Of a DNA stretch of 64,000 bases, positions 58,601 through 64,000 are shown piece by piece. Position 1 is the stretch's first letter; each line of letters opens with the position of its first letter. The DNA is taken from assembly GCA_963580285.1 (NCBI GenBank), contig OY757025.1:116315900-116379899 (forward strand). The letters are read 5' to 3'. This DNA comes from Lucinisca nassula (taxonomy: Eukaryota > Mollusca > Bivalvia > Lucinida > Lucinidae). The notes under the pieces are model-generated. The model saw only the letters and a list, made by a program, of their open reading frames with translations, had not been told where the DNA came from and did not search any database. The position numbers and the translations under genes were made by a program.

Positions 58601-59162
58601 GTAGATCCAGATCAGGTGGCTTCTGAAGAAGCCACCTGATCAGGATCTACACTGTTTGGCAGTCAGTTTATGAATTTGTAGCAATAAATTACATCACGTA
58701 ATTTGATTGGTTGATAGACAGAAATGGGTGTGGCTTAAATGAATATTCAGCAAGATAAGGGTTAACTTTTTTTCCTGTATTTCTACAGTACCAGAGAGAA
58801 TCTGAGAAGCAGGATATTGGGGTAGAGGATCCTGAGTCCCGCCTCCCAAAGTCCGAGCCTCAGAGCGAAGATGAATTAGAGAAAGATGAACAAGGTCTCA
58901 CTCATGGGATGTTCAGTGGGTCCTGTGAATTCTGTAAGAAACCTGTGAAGCCGTTCCCAACCCTAGAGCAGCAGTTGCAGTTCCCACCCGAGGAGATGTA
59001 TTGCTGTGGTGAATACCGCGAGTTTGTGGAGTATGTGTTGATGACGACGCAGGAAATGGAGGAGGAGCAGAAGAAAAAGAACAAGCTTATCAGTGTCAAA
59101 GTTCACGAGCATGTTGGCTCTAAGCAGGAGAGAAATGCTGCTAAAGAGAAAGCAGTGCAACG
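28806..59162 (+). CDS. ERICH6: Acidic Cys-motif protein, tentatively ERICH6/FAM194-like; 8 exons, 3' end outside window
   Basis: Eight exons join in one open frame: 28806-28887 (non-coding start at 28734), 30957-31055, 37560-37707, 39500-39654, 45129-45170, 46138-46259, 48711-48797 and 58789-59162. Every intron is GT-AG and phases agree across all seven junctions, giving 369 codons plus 2 nt. An in-frame TAA at 28800 precedes the ATG. The N-terminal two thirds are rich in Asp, Glu, Ser and Lys with acidic runs (DSDDEE, SDDDDFDDD). Exon 8 encodes CEFC at residues 291-294, then KPFPTLE and a CC pair at 317-318, then a charged E/K helix-like stretch. From memory this PFP/CC segment next to an acidic N-terminus resembles glutamate-rich protein 6; the C-terminal FAM194 domain would lie beyond 64 kb. 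No signal peptide or membrane segment is seen. Exon structure is directly visible; the family name is inference, and its biochemical role is not established. Confidence 0.6.
28899..29126 (+). mobile_element. Family A MITE (TTAA, piggyBac-like), 11 bp after exon 1
   Basis: TTAACCCATTTTGTACCGGA ... TTTGGTACCAAAAGGGTTAA, with TTAA at both ends and CCC immediately inside. The centre holds the GACAAACAGTG...CACTGTTTGC core. The distance from the exon 1 donor is 11 bp. Confidence 0.8.
29398..29607 (+). mobile_element. Family B MITE (TTAA, piggyBac-like), nested in a mariner-like MITE
   Basis: TTAACCCTTATCCTGCTGAA ... AACAGTAGGATGAGGGTT with the core GACAAACAGTGTAGATCCTG. It interrupts family M at 29129-29682. 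Other copies: 31627-31873, 36631-36843, 45431-45619, 46970-47178, 53155-53345. Confidence 0.8.
30110..30155 (+). ncRNA. Hammerhead ribozyme in intron 1 of the ERICH6-like gene
   Basis: CTGATGA (30116-30122), stem II GGCC/GGCC with loop TAATT, GAAA (30136-30139), stem III CTAGCTAG, then T-C as cleavage dinucleotide and TGGCCC. Stem I pairs at five of six positions, one of them G-T. Stems II and III differ in sequence from the other two copies yet still pair, which is covariation. It lies in sense orientation in intron 1, so it could act on the pre-mRNA. No PLE reading frame remains beside it. Confidence 0.8.
30336..30554 (+). mobile_element. Family C MITE (TTAA)
   Basis: TTAACCCATAAAATGCCAAT ... 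GACGTCTTAAGAGTTAA, with core TTGCAAACAGTAGGAGCAGT. Its right part seeds the 114-bp array that follows. Other copies: 51596-51775, 55022-55265, 55467-55711. Confidence 0.8.
30571..30945 (+). repeat. 114-bp tandem array ending at the exon 2 acceptor
   Basis: ATCTGAAATGATTACTCATG occurs at 30571, 30685, 30799 and 30913, exactly 114 bp apart (one copy reads ATCAC). Each full unit joins intron sequence to the right end of the family C MITE and contains TGGTATTGTCCTTCAG, similar to the true exon 2 acceptor. Confidence 0.9.
30957..31055 (+). CDS. Exon 2 of the ERICH6-like gene
   Basis: 99 nt between TATTCCAG and G|GTGAGA, phase 1 at both ends, so it could be skipped without a frameshift. It encodes GSVEGLEDSDDEERK and a Ser/Glu-rich stretch. 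The acceptor sits at the end of a 114-bp tandem array. Confidence 0.8.
31093..31443. mobile_element. Family M MITE (TA, CAGTCGAACTTCG ends), 37 bp after exon 2
   Basis: TACAGTCGAACTTCGATGGC and GCCATCGAAGTCCTACTGTA are the ends; 31233-31303 is a near-perfect hairpin ATGTATGCTG...CAGCATACAT. A second, interrupted copy lies inverted at 29129-29682. Confidence 0.8.
32395..32660. mobile_element. Family F repeat with perfect 44-bp palindrome
   Basis: The centre (about 32480-32523) is a perfect palindrome around AATGCCAACAATTGTTGGCA. Ends resemble TTTTATAAC...CTTTGAGG and inverse. Related copies are at 31560-31640 and 33280-33390. Confidence 0.75.
33060..33240. repeat. Element with 32-bp perfect stem
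   Basis: 33118-33183 is a perfect inverted repeat (GGAAAAACAGGTAACCAGAC... and reverse) with a 2-base loop; outer arms ATTTGCATTATCTGCTGG / CCAGCAAATAATGCAAAT extend it. Confidence 0.8.
33400..34100. other. Unassigned intron sequence
   Basis: Holds four loose repeats of CTCCCCTGCTACTGTCATTA (33405-33530), a fold-back of ACGTCATTA-type words (33690-33790) and a purine-rich AAAGAAGAAAAAAAAAG stretch. No gene is seen. Confidence 0.5.
34115..34418 (+). mobile_element. tRNA-derived SINE, family T3, with 11-bp target duplication
   Basis: Head CTCAGTAGGTAGAGTGTCCG and B box ACGGATTCGATCCCGG are tRNA-like; the core has GCTGCTCCTCGCTTGGCACT and GTGTCAGGATAATGTGACTG, and the end is AAGCGACGTTAAACCCGA. 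ATTCTGCTTCT flanks it on both sides (34104-34114 and 34419-34429). From general knowledge this core is widespread in bivalves. Confidence 0.85.
34435..35056. other. Unassigned intron sequence with (TTTA)n
   Basis: A (TTTA)n tract at 34640-34690, AT-rich sequence and a fragment of SINE-like family T2 near 34870-35000. Confidence 0.5.
35057..35519 (-). mobile_element. Family B MITE split by S1
   Basis: TTAATCCTTATCTTGCTG...ATCAAGTAATTT, then S1 (35164-35443), then AATTGGTTGATAGACAG to ATTCAGCAAGATAAGGGTTAA. Confidence 0.85.
35164..35443 (-). mobile_element. S1 element with 14-bp target duplication
   Basis: Inverted S1 inserted in a family B MITE. ACATCAAGTAATTT is duplicated at 35150-35163 and 35444-35457, and the MITE reads through when it is removed. 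Confidence 0.9.
35631..35828 (+). mobile_element. 5'-truncated S1 with 14-bp target duplication
   Basis: Starts at ATCTAAGCCTGCCCAG, about 110 bp into S1, and ends CAAACAAACAAA. TCAGTAGATAAATG flanks it at 35617-35630 and 35829-35842, so the truncation occurred at insertion. Confidence 0.9.
36300..36460. repeat. Family L hairpin element
   Basis: AATATAGATTGTGGGTACTC and its reverse complement flank AACCGCCTCATCAAGGCGGTT, an almost perfect 35-bp stem, followed by GGTTTACCCCTGCAAACCCC. Confidence 0.8.
37230..37457 (-). mobile_element. Family A MITE, intron 2
   Basis: TTAACCCTTTTAGTACCAAA ... GGTACTAAACGGGTTAA, opposite orientation to the copy at 28899, including the core hairpin. Confidence 0.8.
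37560..37707 (+). CDS. Exon 3 of the ERICH6-like gene
   Basis: 148 nt between ATTTTTAG and AAAG|GTGAGT, phase 1 in and phase 2 out. It encodes a basic segment (RPRIIRGFRPELF) followed by the acidic run SDDDDFDDDK and RRVSFTEVKE. The last exon bases and the donor are copied again 52 bp downstream. Confidence 0.8.
37684..37770 (+). repeat. Duplicated exon 3 end plus donor
   Basis: TTCATTCACAGAAGTTAAAG AAAGGTGAGTTTG at exon 3 and again 52 bp later at about 37737-37768, preceded by CC instead of GTTT. Confidence 0.85.
38285..38474. mobile_element. Family G MITE (TA, CAGT ends)
   Basis: TACAGTAAAATTCCTATATT ... GGAATTTTACTGTA, with ACAGTCCCAAAGGTGG inside. TA duplication and CAGT ends suggest a Tc1/mariner-type source. 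Confidence 0.75.
39064..39265. mobile_element. Family D repeat with shared core
   Basis: GCTGTAATTCTCCTAAAATT, TTCAGCAAGGAGTACAAAAA then the core and TTGTCTGTCCCAATACTTA. Other copies: 36020-36165, 43905-44085, 59430-59640 and 63835-64000 (cut by the window end). Ends are not defined. Confidence 0.7.
39274..39469. mobile_element. Family G MITE, 30 bp before exon 4
   Basis: TACAGTAAAATTCTTATATT ... GGAATTTTACTGTA, with an internal stem around GTGGTCTTATAGACCAC. Confidence 0.8.
39500..39654 (+). CDS. Exon 4 of the ERICH6-like gene
   Basis: 155 nt between TTTTGTCCAG and GAAA|GTAAGA, phase 2 in and phase 1 out. It encodes a basic stretch (MFKGKSSTQRETIKRK) and then TLDTQTDWDWVSDIEAG. A TA-flanked MITE ends 30 bp before the acceptor. 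Confidence 0.8.
39722..39965. mobile_element. Family E MITE (TTAA, GGGGAATGG ends)
   Basis: AAGGGAATGGGAACACCTTC at one end and GTGTTCTCATTCCCCTTAA at the other; a perfect internal hairpin AAAGAATTTGCTCC/GGAGCAAATTCTTT. Other copies: 32080-32215, 42950-43175, 44897-45075, 52535-52770, 58488-58556. Confidence 0.8.
40431..40612. mobile_element. Family K MITE (TA, CAGTCGAACC ends)
   Basis: TACAGTCGAACCTGTCTTAG ... ACAGGCTGGACTGTA, inserted in the TA of a tandem unit (CAGATATGTAGAGC). A second copy lies at 49265-49440 with the words TTAAGCAAGCACCTG. Confidence 0.8.
41003..42293. repeat. Nested element with 169-bp units
   Basis: Ends TGTCACGCCTG and CAGGCGCGACATAGCC are inverted relatives. Units starting ATATTTGACCTTGACCTACA recur every 169 bp (41220, 41389, 41558, 41727), then less regularly. 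A relic of this family is at 11850-12250. Confidence 0.85.
43530..43690. repeat. Inverted-repeat element
   Basis: AGAATACCAGGTGAGTG... and TTTGATATCAAGTTTATCAG pair with CTGATAAACTTGATATCAAA ... CTGGTATTCT. Also in this intron, 44640-44830 holds inverted CAGCTGTGATTTGTTGA-type arms. Confidence 0.7.
44545..44640 (-). mobile_element. tRNA-like SINE head, not a functional tRNA
   Basis: Minus strand has GTGGTGCAGTGGTAAAGC and a perfect 5-bp T-arm GCTGG/CCGGC around TTCGATC, but the acceptor strands do not pair. An (AAT)n tract at 44428-44450 lies downstream on this strand. Confidence 0.65.
45129..45170 (+). CDS. Exon 5 (42 nt) of the ERICH6-like gene
   Basis: A very short exon between TTTTCTAG and ACAG|GTAAAT, phase 1 on both sides, encoding the lysine-rich KSKADEKPKTVKKT. 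It is supported mainly by keeping the frame between exons 4 and 6, so it is less certain than its neighbours. A family C MITE begins 17 bp after the donor. Confidence 0.65.
45188..45391 (-). mobile_element. Family C MITE, 17 bp after exon 5
   Basis: TTTAACTTTTTGAAAATGTC ... GATTGACATTTTAAGGTTTAA; core GGCAAACAGTGTGGACCC / GGGTCCACACTGTTTGC. Confidence 0.75.
45860..46125. repeat. GGGGACATA-type element just before exon 6
   Basis: GGGGACATACAGTTTTTG occurs twice (45863 and 45891), followed by TGTCACCTTAACATTGGGCA and a right end CCGGGGGCATCAGTGTTTCA about 40 bp before exon 6. Confidence 0.65.
46138..46259 (+). CDS. Exon 6 of the ERICH6-like gene
   Basis: 122 nt between TATCAACAG and GATGAT|GTAAGT, phase 1 in and phase 0 out. 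It encodes DTVEESPHVDD, then MPYSDEYGIPILDLSSDTDD. The acceptor lies about 15 bp after the end of a GGGGCAT-type repeat, and a family A MITE starts 16 bp after the exon. Confidence 0.8.
46276..46503 (-). mobile_element. Family A MITE, 16 bp after exon 6
   Basis: TTAACCCTTTTTGTATCAAA ... TACGAAATGGGTTA. Core AGCAAATAGTGGAGGCCC / GGGCCTGCACTGTTTGCC. Further copies: 38807-39030, 46689-46918, 52908-53124, 62324-62520; a core-bearing fragment is near 54850-54970. Confidence 0.8.
47395..47975. repeat. Minisatellite of ~23-27-bp units in intron 6
   Basis: Over twenty imperfect copies of GGCAAGTGAATCTAAGGGAAG plus TCTGT/TCAGT/TCCAT spacers. Confidence 0.9.
48320..48640. repeat. Family J inverted-repeat element
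   Basis: AGAATCTTACACTCATGGTC and GAGTGTAAGAT-type reverse arms bracket TTTATGAAACTGGCCGAAGG. The same plan, with different stem sequence, occurs at 54395-54850. Confidence 0.65.
48711..48797 (+). CDS. Exon 7 of the ERICH6-like gene
   Basis: 87 nt (29 codons) between ATATATACAG and CTTCAG|GTAGTA, phase 0 on both sides. It encodes SSDEEFMVKKKIKDERNF followed by IPSVGPPQILQ. It is the one exon with no obvious MITE at its edges. Confidence 0.75.
48947..49250 (+). mobile_element. S1 element, nearly full length, in intron 7
   Basis: CCCATCAGGGCTTGAAGATA to GGACTTAAAACTTCAATTAA. Flanks share CATTACATGTA and CCAACC, consistent with insertion into the left end of the mariner-like MITE at 49265-49440. 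Confidence 0.75.
49480..49660. repeat. Alternating inverted repeats
   Basis: AAAATATTAGTTTTTAGC and AGCTACTCACAATTTTTTC occur in direct and reversed order four times. From 49660 to 50480 I see only AT-rich unique sequence. Confidence 0.65.
50484..51540. repeat. Tandem-cored element with 151-bp units, TATGTCCCCCC ends
   Basis: Left TATGTCCCCCCCACCC and right GTGGGGGGACATA are inverted. TGTCTGCACTCTATCTCCTG recurs at about 50719, 50870, 51021, 51172 and 51323, a strict 151-bp period. Confidence 0.85.
52342..52455. repeat. Degenerate telomere-like CCCTAA tract in intron 7
   Basis: About fifteen CCTAACCCTAA-type words with interruptions (CCCCAATGATCTGAC, CCCATCAGTGACC). Confidence 0.75.
53466..53965. 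repeat. Minisatellite with palindromic ends
   Basis: Repeats of GTGTTCACACTAGAG + TACCAGTCTGGTCTAGAT + TAGTTTGGTATG; the right end reverses to CCACTAGTGTGAACAAAAAT. Confidence 0.75.
54395..54850. repeat. Family J element with long stem
   Basis: 54610-54745 folds: GTATTATTGAATTTATTAAA and TTTAATAAATTCAATAATAC, then GAGGAAAAGGGATAAAATGC and reverse around a short loop. Confidence 0.85.
56096..58255. repeat. Two adjoining tandem-cored repeats; the second has ~146-bp units
   Basis: 56096-56760 begins AGCTCACCAGAGCCGAAGGC (fold-back GAGCC...GGCTC) and has two ~250-bp units. 56765-58255 repeats GTGACACCAACCTGGGGGTC every 145-147 bp with GATCCCCACCCCTAAACC, interrupted by S1. Confidence 0.8.
57457..57745 (+). 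mobile_element. S1 element inside a tandem array, with target duplication
   Basis: GTTGCCCCCGCCCATCGG to CAAACAAACAAAA, flanked by CCTTTAAACCAT (57445-57456) and CCTTTAACCAT (57746-57756), which is the interrupted array unit. Confidence 0.8.
58553..58764 (-). mobile_element. Family B MITE, 24 bp before exon 8
   Basis: TTAACCCTTATCTTGCTGTT ... ATTCAGCAAGATAAGGGTTAA with a perfect core ACCTGATC hairpin. Its right end leaves only the polypyrimidine tract and acceptor before exon 8. Confidence 0.85.
58789..59162 (+). CDS. Exon 8 (largest, Cys-motif exon) of the ERICH6-like gene
   Basis: 374 nt between TTTCTACAG and CAACG|GTAAGC, phase 0 in and phase 2 out, so the gene must continue. It encodes an acidic linker (PQSEDELEKDEQ), then CEFCKKPVKPFP, EEMYCCGEYREF and a long charged E/K/Q segment. 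The four cysteines (CxxC, 22 residues, CC) could bind metal; that is inference. It is flanked on both sides by family B MITEs. I found no convincing next exon before 64000. Confidence 0.85.
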
Positions 59163-59175
59163 GTAAGCATGGAAT

Positions 59176-59324
59176 TTACTCTTATCCCACTGTTCACGAC
59201 AACCCTTTTCATTGCAGACATTCAATTTATGAATTCGTAGGAATAAATTACATCAAGTAATCTGATTGGTTCAAAGTCAGAAATGGGTGTGGCTAAACTG
59301 AATATTCAGCAAGAGAAGGGTTAA
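59176..59324 (-). mobile_element. Family B MITE, core deleted, 13 bp after exon 8
   Basis: TTACTCTTATCCCACTGTTC ... TATTCAGCAAGAGAAGGGTTAA, same orientation as the copy before exon 8, but the central hairpin is missing. Confidence 0.75.
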
Positions 59325-59654
59325 GTAGGAGACTTTTCAGACATTTGTCAGATTCCATGGCCCATTTGATCAAAGTATTCTTAGCTTATTAAGCTCATTA
59401 GGCTCAAAATGAATTCGAGCATTAACTACCAACTCCTAAAAATTTGCACACCTTAAGGACGTGCTTTAATTCTCCAAAAATTTTCATAGATTTATTTCAC
59501 AATCCAGCAAGGAGGCCAAGAAGTGCAGATGGAATGGCAAACAGTGGAGACCCTGATCAGACTGCTCCTGAGGAGCAGTCTGATCTGGATCTGCACTGTT
59601 TGTTTAGGCCTATCTGTCCCAATACTTAGGATGCTTATAGTTGCTATGACTTTT

Positions 59655-61226
59655 ATTGTCCCCCGCCTTTTCGAAGAAAAGCGAGGGGATATAGTATTCA
59701 GCTTTCCATGGGGCGTGGTGCGTGGTTCCGAGCTTGTAGTAGGTACCTTGTGAGGGCAACTCCTCCTATAGTTCTAAACGATCCTTCTGAAATTTTACAG
59801 GTGTCTTTATCGTGGTTTGAAGTTGTGCATGTGCTTTTTTCAGAATCCTTAATTTAATTTTTTTCACTTTTTTAACTTTTTTAAATTAGACTTTTTTTGC
59901 ATGGTTTTGAATTCATAGTAGGTACCTTGTGAGCCCAACTTCTCCTACAGTTTTATACCGATCTTTCTGTAATACAGGTGTACAGGTGTCTTTTTCATGG
60001 TTTGAAGTTGTGCATATGCTTATTAATTTTTAACATAGACTTTTTTCATGCATCAATTCTATGAAAGAGTATAATGTAGTAGGTACCTTGTGAGCGCAAC
60101 TCCTTCTATAGTTTTAAACTGATCCTTCTGAAATTTTACAGAATCTGATGTCTTTATCATGGTTTGAAGTTGTGCATGTGCTTTTTCAGAATCCTTGAAT
60201 TATTTTTTTTTACTTTTTTCACTATTTTATCTTAGACTTTTTTTGCATGGTTCTGAATTCATAGTAGGTACCTTGTGAGCGCAACTCCTCCTACAGTTTT
60301 ATACTGATCTTTCTGTAAATTTACAGGTGTCTTTATCATGGTTTGAAGTTGTGCATATGCTTTTTTTGAGAATTCTCTAATTAATTTTTTCACTTTTTCC
60401 ACATTTTTAACTTAGACTTTTTTCATGCATCAATTCTTTGAAAGAGTATAATGTAGTAGGTACCTTGTGAGTGCAACTCCTCCTACAGTTTTATACCGAT
60501 GCTTCTGAAATTTTACAGGTGGCTTTATTATGGTTTGAAGTTGTGCATATGTTTTTTTCAGAATTCTTCAATTAATTTTTTACACCTTTTTTCACCTTTT
60601 TAACTTAGACTTTTTTGACATGGTTCCGAATTCATAGTAGGTACCTTGTGAGCGCAACTCCTCCTACAGTTTTATACCGATCTTTCTGAAATTTTACAGT
60701 TGTCTTTATCATGGTTTGAAGTTGTGCATGTGCTTTTTTCAGAATTCTTTAATTAATTTTTTTTCACTTTTTTTACATTTTTAACTTAGACTTTTTTCAT
60801 GTATCAATTCTATGAAAGAGTATAATGTAGTCGGTACCTTGTGAGGGCAACTCCTCCTACAGTTTAATACCAATCCTTCCAAAACTTAAAAGTTGCTTGA
60901 ATTATGGTCGAAGATATGCATGTGCTTTTTTACAGAATCTTAAAATAATTCTTTTCACTTTTGTCACATTTTTAACTTAGAGTTTTTTTTCGCATCTATA
61001 ATATGAAACTGTATATGTAGGAGGTACATTGTGAGTTCTTATACGTAAGTGATTTAACCAGTACTGAGCACATTCTTTTGCCAGAAACTGACAACTGCCC
61101 TTCTTGAATCAGTTTCATGAACATTCACTCTTTATGAAGGAATGTTGCCAAACCCGGTAGGTATCGAACCCACATGGTTGCCTGGGTATCTCACTTATTT
61201 TTAAACAAAATAAGGCGGGGGACATA
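59655..61226. repeat. Tandem-cored element with TGTCCCCCGCCTT inverted ends
   Basis: TTGTCCCCCGCCTTTT at the left and AATAAGGCGGGGGACATAA at the right. GTAGGTACCTTGTGAG units occur near 59740, 59920, 60081, 60266, 60458, 60639 and 60832; two unit types alternate. Confidence 0.85.
61066..61190 (-). mobile_element. tRNA-derived SINE, family T1 fragment
   Basis: Minus strand: GTGGGTTCGATACCTACC (B box) then TGATTCAAGAAGGGCAGTTG, as in 4603-4835. It is nested near the right end of a tandem-cored element. Confidence 0.65.
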
Positions 61227-61579
61227 AATCCTCTGTGGAATTTGCTTGTAGGACTTTACTCTCTTGTAAGAGAAACAACCAATCAATGTAGACAAAACAA
61301 AATTACTGGTTCTAGTTTCTTATTGTTCTTCAGGTAAAACCGGGAACCAGTCAACCTATTAGGATGGTCAGACTATGGTTGACTGGTTCCCAGCAACTGT
61401 AGTCAGGCTGGTTAGTGCTTGAACTCACTCAATGTGAACTTTTATTTACCAAGGACAGTACTCAGTGTATTGAAATTTTCACTGAAAAAAATGTACTTTG
61501 CAAAAGCTGCTCATATTTATTCAGCAAAAATATTAGCAGATTTGCAATATTTAATGAGATAAAGTTTTAGTGGTGTATA

Positions 61580-61765
61580 GGAGCTTTTTTCGTGACTTAC
61601 TTCCGGTTCTAAAAATAGAACGGGAAAAGCCCTGGCCGTCATCTGTCGTATTGCTTCAAAGGCAGTGGGACAGATAAAATGTTAATTACAGCGTAAAACA
61701 GTGGCATTCTTTTAAACTTCTGGGGAATTCTTACGTAAGATAATGGGAGAAACACCGATATGCTG
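61580..61765 (+). repeat. Interspersed repeat shared with 2285-2479
   Basis: CGTGACTTACTTCCGGTTCT through GGGACAGATAAAATGTTAAT to TAAGATAATGGGAGAAACAC, the inverted partner of the segment at the left of the window. Confidence 0.7.
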
Positions 61766-61805
61766 CCAGATGTGAAATTTCGAATTACGAAAATGATATA
61801 TTGTA

Positions 61806-61937
<132 letters not shown>

Positions 61938-62578
61938 GCACAAACAATTAGCGAGCGCAGGCAAATGTAAATTACAGTTTGTCGTTAAATGACGCTACTG
62001 TGTCAACCGACATGTAGCGTGTCAACAACGTCGTGTCTACATCAAACCAACTTCAAAGCGATGCATTGAATTTGACATTGCAGCGTCGATGAAACGTGAC
62101 AACGTTTCGTTGGCAATAATACGGCTTTGCTTAGTAAAATGTCATTTGCCCAGTGCTCGGACCCATCAAGACTCAGTGGGATTGGAACATTAAATTCAAA
62201 ACAAACGTAGAACACCCTTTCAGAGCATAAGAATGTTAAACACTCCTTCGCAAGTGCAAGATTTTACAGTAAAATCTGGTAGATTTGTAGATTGGTTCAA
62301 CCTGCCCAGCCCTTAGGTCTACATTAACCCATTTGGTACCGGAAACCCCAAAAGTGGTAAGTGACAAACAGTGCAGGCGTCTGATCAGGGCCTACACTGT
62401 TTGCAAAAAGTTCGGCCATTTTCCAAATAAATTTTGAAGAAAACATAACCTGACACCCCTTAATTTTGTAAATGACTCCTGCTATATATAAGGAGGAAGA
62501 TTCCATTTGGTACTAAAAGCTTATGGGCTTCTTGGATACAGGGATCAGTCAGACCATCTCAACGGTCACGCGCCATTG

Positions 62579-62945
62579 AAGTGAGTTGGAGTGGTTGTCG
62601 ACGGCATGACGTAGAGTCAACGTTGACTCAACGCCCGTCTGTAAGTCCACTCATTGGTTGTTGTTGTTGTTTTTTCGACTGTCAGTATGTTTATTTGTCT
62701 GTCTTACAGTCCGTCCGTTCGTCTGTTAGTCAGTCATTCAGTCAGTCGGTCTGTGTGTCGTCTGTCTGTCTTCTGTCAGTTTGTCAGTCAAACCCCTCTC
62801 TCTCTGTCTCTCTCTCTCATGCCAAGGGTCATGTGACAATGAAGTGCGTTGGAGTGGGTGTCGACGGTATGACGTTGAACCAACATTGACTCAACGCCCC
62901 TCCGTCAGTTCACTCATTAGTTTATTTCGACTGTCAGTATGGACA
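62579..62945 (+). repeat. Local direct duplication
   Basis: GTTGGAGTGG-TGTCGACGG-ATGACGT, TTGACTCAACGCCC and CGACTGTCAGTATG occur at 62579-62700 and 62838-62945. Between them is a GTCTGTC/TCTCTC-rich simple region. Confidence 0.75.
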
Positions 62946-62991
62946 TTTAAATTGCACATGTAGACAGATCGTTGGACAGATTTCTCAAGAT

Positions 62992-63032
62992 AAATGATAG
63001 ATAGATAGATGGCTAGATAGATAGATAGATAA

Positions 63033-63094
<62 letters not shown>
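62992..63094. repeat. (GATA)n microsatellite
   Basis: About 24 GATA units with a few substitutions. No LINE tail motif precedes it. The rest, 63095-63560, is unique AT-rich sequence with nothing recognisable. Confidence 0.95.
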
Positions 63095-64000
63095 GGCGAA
63101 TTAAACGAAAGTTTTGTAAGAACTTATTTTGTGAATATCGGTATCTCAAGCCATTGACATGGGTCATTCACGAAAAGATTTTCGTCAATTAAAAACGGAT
63201 TTAGGATAAATGAATTTCGGTAATGAAAGTAAAATATTATTCTTTCCTTCTCATGGTATTATTTCAATGAAAACGGGTATATTTTCTCTCAAAATGTCTG
63301 AATATTCTTAGCATTTTAAGTTCCGCCAATACATTTGAATAGCGATGGCCGTTTCAATTGACGGCCAGTACTATGCGCATGCGCAAGAATGACGTCATAA
63401 ATGGATTTCCTAAAACCTCCTATACATTATCTAATATTAACTAATGATGTCATTTGATTTGAACAACTGTATGCAGCTGCATTTACCATAAATATATGGC
63501 CATTTAAACTCTTACCATGTTTGCTCTAAAATTTGAACAAGTACAATTTACTACCAGATGTTGAGCCTAAAATAGCTGGATGAGTAGCAAACAGTGTAGA
63601 CCCTGATGAGATGCCACATTCCTGCAGTGCCTCATCTACACTGTTTGCTCAGCCCTGTCTGTCCAAATACATGAGGTAAATATGGTAGTTTATGAAGTTG
63701 TTGAAATTTCCTGAAACATGTAAGACTGACATTTGGAAGGTGAGACAGGGGTTTTCAGATATTTCACCAAGATTTTATTTGATCAACTTTGGATGAAATC
63801 TGTGAGAATACCTGTTTTTAGGGTTTGTGAGCAAGTAAGACTCCAACTAGCCTGTTCAAATTTTGAATATAGAAATATCTGTAAAAATCTTAAAAATCCA
63901 AACACCTCAATGACTTGCTGTAAATCTCCTAAAATTTGAACAAATTCATTTCACGATCCAGCAAAGAGTGCAAAAGCTGCAGACAGAATGGCAAACAGTG

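Noticed and set aside
61318..61450. Possible exon 9 after TTGTTCTTCAG
   Set aside because: The sequence after the AG starts GTAAAACCGGG and lies in an inverted repeat (GGGAACCAGTCAACC / GGTTGACTGGTTCCC); no frame continuing phase 2.

Overview
The window looks like nuclear DNA of an invertebrate animal, most likely a bivalve mollusc. The evidence is AT-rich, intron-rich sequence with GT-AG splice sites, no bacterial-style gene packing, very dense interspersed repeats, a jockey/I-like LINE, Penelope-like retroelements with hammerhead ribozymes, tRNA-derived SINEs ending in GACGTTAAAC, and many palindromic MITEs. The bivalve assignment is inference from repeat style, not a database match.

Region 1-12.9 kb is a nested repeat zone. 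Two nearly identical copies of one LINE lie at 2787-6492 and about 7082-9531. The first is split by a 2,419-bp transposon with 43-bp inverted termini and a 10-bp target duplication (MULE-like), which holds a SINE and a 251-bp tandem array. Blocks of a GGTCGTTTCGCCC minisatellite, LINE tail-only insertions and an RT scrap of a second LINE surround these. Region 12.5-24.8 kb is a scrambled cluster of Penelope-like element (PLE) pieces: RT fragments in both orientations, at least six copies of a roughly 500-bp 3' unit, and two hammerhead ribozymes. None of these elements is intact here.

Region 28.7-59.2 kb carries the only convincing host gene. It is on the + strand, with eight exons whose phases and reading frame join perfectly (369 codons plus 2 nt), and it continues past the window. 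The product is acidic at its N-terminus and carries a CxxC...CC cysteine segment. I tentatively assign it to the glutamate-rich protein 6 (ERICH6/FAM194) family. Its introns are almost solid repeats: TTAA-flanked piggyBac-like MITE families (A, B, C here), another TTAA family (E), TA-flanked CAGT...ACTG mariner-like MITEs (G, K, M), tandem-repeat-cored elements with TGTCCCCC-type ends, and SINEs with clear target duplications. A third hammerhead lies in intron 1.

The most notable observations are: (1) three hammerhead ribozymes, one with compensatory stem changes; (2) one palindromic core (GCAAACAGTGTAGACC...) shared by at least four MITE families with unrelated ends, about thirty copies, nearly all in the right half; (3) MITEs ending 11-17 bp past the splice donors of four of the eight exons; (4) a 114-bp tandem array that multiplies an acceptor-like site just before exon 2, and a duplicated donor after exon 3.

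No CRISPR array, rRNA, intact tRNA or bacterial operon was seen.
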